Shown: one piece after another, positions 61,657 through 64,000 of the stretch | Position numbering within the stretch: the stretch's first letter is position 1 | How the letters are laid out: every line of letters starts with the position of its first letter | DNA from: Filifactor alocis ATCC 35896 | GTDB taxonomy: Bacteria > Bacillota > Clostridia > Peptostreptococcales > Filifactoraceae | Assembly (NCBI RefSeq): GCF_000163895.2 | Contig: NC_016630.1 | Coordinates: forward strand, 1,860,001 to 1,924,000 | DNA: 64,000 nucleotides | Direction of reading: 5' to 3' | Position numbers and translations under genes: made by a program | Notes under the pieces: generated by a model | The model's input: the letters and a program-made list of their open reading frames with translations, nothing else | The model's database searches: none | Told to the model about the DNA's origin: nothing

Positions 61657-62415
61657 ATGGAACTACAAACAATCGAACTTCAAAAAATCATACCCGATCC
61701 CTGTCAGCCACGCAAATTTTTTGACCTTGCGGCGCTTGAGGAGCTCGCCTCTTCCATTGAACAATACGGTCTGCTTTCTCCCATCATTGTCAGAAAGCAG
61801 GGTGACCGATACATTATTGTGGCGGGAGAAAGGCGATATCGTGCCATGCTGCTGAACAAGATGACGCACGCTAATTGCATTGTGCGAAATCATATTGATT
61901 TCAGAGAAGTTTCTCTGATTGAAAATGTCCAAAGAGAGGACTTAAATCCTTTGGAAGAGGCAGAGGCTCTCTCTTCACTGATGATAGAAAAACACTACAC
62001 ACAGGAAGAACTCTCGAAATTGATTGGAAAAAGCCGACCTTATATTACCAATCAACTGCGATTACTAAGGTTGGATGACGAGACAAAACAAGCTCTCCTT
62101 GACAAAAAAATATCCGAAGCACATGGTCGCTCGTTGATTTCTTTGGACAATTTGAAACTCAGAAAAAAATTGCTACACGCCATTATCGAACATCATCTCT
62201 CCGTTCGTACAACGGAAAAGAAAATCAAACAGTGGAAACAAAAAGAAAAACAACAGCACGATGTCTATCTCAAGGACTTGTTACAACAGTTGGAAGAAAA
62301 ACTCGGAACGAAAGTTACCCTACAAGGTTCTGCCAAAAAGGGAAAACTGAGCCTCTTCTACTTTCAAGAAGAAGACCTTGCTTCCTTGATTGAAAAACTG
62401 TTACAAGATGAGTAA
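61657..62415 (+). CDS. parB: Chromosomal ParB (Spo0J/Noc-like)
   Basis: The 252-aa protein has a ParB N-domain (IIPDPCQPRKFFDLAALEEL, then ASSIEQYGLLSPIIVRKQ), the CTP-binding box AGERRYRAMLL, and LIENVQREDLNPLEEAEAL. An HTH follows (QEELSKLIGKSRPYITNQLR), then a C-terminal dimer part. Its place after mnmG-rsmG fits Noc or Spo0J. No ParA gene adjoins it; the only ParA in the window is at 47.8 kb. It should bind parS sites near the origin. Confidence 0.93.
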   Translation: MELQTIELQKIIPDPCQPRKFFDLAALEELASSIEQYGLLSPIIVRKQGDRYIIVAGERRYRAMLLNKMTHANCIVRNHIDFREVSLIENVQREDLNPLEEAEALSSLMIEKHYTQEELSKLIGKSRPYITNQLRLLRLDDETKQALLDKKISEAHGRSLISLDNLKLRKKLLHAIIEHHLSVRTTEKKIKQWKQKEKQQHDVYLKDLLQQLEEKLGTKVTLQGSAKKGKLSLFYFQEEDLASLIEKLLQDE

Positions 62416-62536
62416 AAAACAACTATTTCATGCGAAATAGCTCCTTCCTTAATCCAAGGGCTTGTAAACCCTTATGTTTTTTCGAAAATAAGTCTGAATT
62501 TGTCGCTTCAGGAGGAAATATTTTGCTTCTTTCGTA

Positions 62537-62574
62537 AAAAAGAGAACAAAAGTATGGAGTTTTGTTCTCTTTTT
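62537..62574 (+). terminator. Terminator of mnmG-rsmG-parB
   Basis: AAAAAGAGAACAAAA (62537-62551) and TTTTGTTCTCTTTTT (62560-62574) form a perfect 15-bp stem ending in five T residues. Confidence 0.93.
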
Positions 62575-62656
62575 ATGTACAATAAAAGATAAACAATCAG
62601 GATATCATTCCCAAATAAAGGTATCCGGTAAACCTAATCTTCAGGAGAAATTCTTT

Positions 62657-63694
62657 ATGAAACGAAGAAATATCATTGCCGTCGCGGTACTCATCGTTCT
62701 GTTCTGCAATCCTTGGACGATTCGATTTTTAAAAAAACAATTTGTTGTCGTAAATCCGAACAGCAGTATCGACATTGCATTTCGCCACTCGAACAACAAC
62801 TATGCAGAAGAGTTTGAACACGGTCTCTTAACCTATGACGGCTTAAGTCTAAAATTAATAGAAACAGATGGTACGGAGCGGTTTGATGTTACCATCAATG
62901 CGGACAACTATAACATTTCCACATCTAAAAATCGTATTTTTCTGCTTGATATTGCCAAGAAAAATGTATATATTTTGGATGGAAAAGGTAAAATTGTCAA
63001 TCAAATTACGGTCGATTACCTTCCAAAGAGAGTTGTAGCTCTGGATAACGGTAATTTTGTTGTCCATTATTTTACGGACGTCTACATTGAAGGAATCAAG
63101 CTCTTTTCCGAAAACGGAAAGATGCTCAACGACATCACCTATCCGAATGTGACACTGACCTTGATTCAAGGAGATAAAAACAATCATTTTGCCGTGCTCG
63201 GATTCTTTAAAAACGGAAGTTCTCTTGAAAATAGCGTGTACTTCTATAACTATGCCGGGGAGTTGCAATATGCCAGCCAAATCAACAATGTCATTATTCA
63301 TCAACTCCTCTTTCAAAAAAACAAAGTATTGATGCTTGATATCAATTCTATCTTAACCTGTGATACTACATTCGAAGAGGTGTCCAGTCTGGAATTGCCG
63401 CTTGTATTAAAAAAGGTTGTGGCAAATGAAAATAATATTTATCTCCTCACAAAAGACAACTCCATTCAAGTAATGGACTCCGAGTTTCAGAACACCGATC
63501 AACTTTCTTCACAAGAAAAAATTATCGATATGTTCTTGGTAGATGACAAACTCATTTACTACACGCAAAATTCTATTTTATGTAACTATGACAAACGACA
63601 GTTTTCAAAAGATATTGTCAAAGTCATACCGGTGGATGATACGCTTATCATCTTGTTCAAAAATGAAATAAAAATCATCCAAAATGATTTCTAA
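62657..63694 (+). CDS. DUF5711-type membrane-anchored protein
   Basis: The 345-aa protein has an N-terminal span (NIIAVAVLIVLFCNPWTIRF) and an extracellular part made of repeated beta strands, such as SKNRIFLLDIAKKNVYILDG and DDKLIYYTQNSILCNYDK, probably a beta propeller. This layout and the CvpA-type gene next to it suggest the DUF5711 family of clostridia, whose function is unknown. The ATG at 62657 follows CAGGAGAA. The next gene starts 15-24 nt downstream. Confidence 0.78.
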   Translation: MKRRNIIAVAVLIVLFCNPWTIRFLKKQFVVVNPNSSIDIAFRHSNNNYAEEFEHGLLTYDGLSLKLIETDGTERFDVTINADNYNISTSKNRIFLLDIAKKNVYILDGKGKIVNQITVDYLPKRVVALDNGNFVVHYFTDVYIEGIKLFSENGKMLNDITYPNVTLTLIQGDKNNHFAVLGFFKNGSSLENSVYFYNYAGELQYASQINNVIIHQLLFQKNKVLMLDINSILTCDTTFEEVSSLELPLVLKKVVANENNIYLLTKDNSIQVMDSEFQNTDQLSSQEKIIDMFLVDDKLIYYTQNSILCNYDKRQFSKDIVKVIPVDDTLIILFKNEIKIIQNDF

Positions 63695-63718
63695 CAGTAA
63701 CGATAGGTGGTGAGTTCT

Positions 63719-64000
63719 ATTTTTTCAGACTATACAAAAGTTGATGTTGTAATTGCCGTATTTTTGATATATCAGGGATTACGCGGATATATCAAAGGCG
63801 TTCGATATGTTATATTCGATACCGTTAAATTTTTCGGTTCCTACTTTTTAACAAAGATAGCATATCAATTATTTTATCAATCTGTTGCAAAAACAGTTTG
63901 GTTTCAATCTCTTTTGAATTTATTAAGAGACAAAGTTCTCAACCGACTATGTGAACTGTTTCCCATTATGTCTTTTTTTCCATGGGATTCCATTGTTTTT
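63719..64000 (+). CDS. CvpA family membrane protein (3' end off the window), possible ATT start
   Basis: The product FSDYTKVDVVIAVFLIYQGL, then RGYIKGVRYVIFD, fits the start of a CvpA-type (colicin V production) membrane protein. AGGTGGTGA (63705-63713) is well placed for an ATT codon at 63719. An in-frame GTG at 63710 lies inside that ribosome site and would have no good site of its own. The first residues and function remain uncertain. It follows the DUF5711-type gene closely, so they are probably one operon. Confidence 0.7.
   Translation, partial: MFSDYTKVDVVIAVFLIYQGLRGYIKGVRYVIFDTVKFFGSYFLTKIAYQLFYQSVAKTVWFQSLLNLLRDKVLNRLCELFPIMSFFPWDSIVF

Noticed and set aside
1..64000. CRISPR arrays, tRNA or rRNA genes, prophage or insertion sequences
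   Set aside because: No repeat-spacer pattern, tRNA fold, rRNA sequence, transposase or integrase was recognised in the window.

Overview
This 64 kb window looks like a near-origin stretch of the chromosome of a low-GC Gram-positive anaerobe, most likely a Clostridia / Peptostreptococcales-type organism (Filifactor-like is a guess). The basis is the AT-rich sequence, strong AGGAGG-type ribosome sites with many TTG/GTG starts, the rpmH-rnpA-yidD-yidC-jag-mnmE cluster, the mnmG-rsmG-parB cluster, a WalRK-YycHI system, a glmS ribozyme, a thrS T-box, a rubrerythrin and an AzgA-type purine permease. There is no rRNA, tRNA, CRISPR array or insertion sequence.

Layout. 0-6.2 kb: a UPF0182 membrane protein (cut at the left edge), two small repeat-related membrane proteins, a cytoplasmic parvulin and ComEA. 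6.3-6.7 kb: tmRNA. 7-9.5 kb: DUF4026/TPR and DUF4375-type proteins. 9.7-15 kb: the rpmH-rnpA-yidD-yidC-jag operon, then ogt-mnmE-degV. 15-20 kb: a MATE exporter with an apparent ATC start, an ECF S-component and an alanine/glycine symporter. 20-24.8 kb: a lipoprotein, rpsF-ssb-rpsR, a PspC-type protein, an unknown protein and glutathione peroxidase. 25-30.7 kb: a purine permease, an IclR regulator, a leucine-rich-repeat protein and ribozyme-controlled glmS. 30.9-36.6 kb: a RloA-RloB-like ATPase/TOPRIM pair (candidate phage defence), a YjbR-type protein and a large surface protein with a copper-amine-oxidase-N domain. 37-48.6 kb: an unknown protein, MarR, a PhnM-like amidohydrolase, the Trk potassium system, a shortened RlmH, exodeoxyribonuclease III and a ParA-ParB pair. 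48.9-54.3 kb: walR-walK, a secreted protein behind a WalR box, and yycH-yycI. 54.4-64 kb: T-box-controlled thrS, rubrerythrin, a TSUP exporter, mnmG-rsmG-parB, a DUF5711-type protein and a cvpA-type gene cut at the right edge.

How it fits together. The two gene clusters that normally flank a Firmicutes origin lie about 45 kb apart here, and dnaA is not beside rpmH. The strongest unusual signal is at the 3' end of glmS: one perfect and five near-perfect DnaA boxes within 155 bp, four of them on the same strand at an exact 21-bp spacing, next to an AT-rich stretch. About 6.4 kb further right, in a 1.3-kb noncoding gap, the + strand changes from C-rich to G-rich near 37.2 kb, as expected at a replication origin. 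Together with the parA/parB genes these suggest that an origin or DnaA-control region lies inside this window. Other points of interest are the WalR box, the candidate non-AUG starts (ATC, ATT), the loss of the metal-ligand motif in the PhnM-like protein, the missing RlmH C-terminus and a 75-bp in-frame duplication in the DUF4026 protein.
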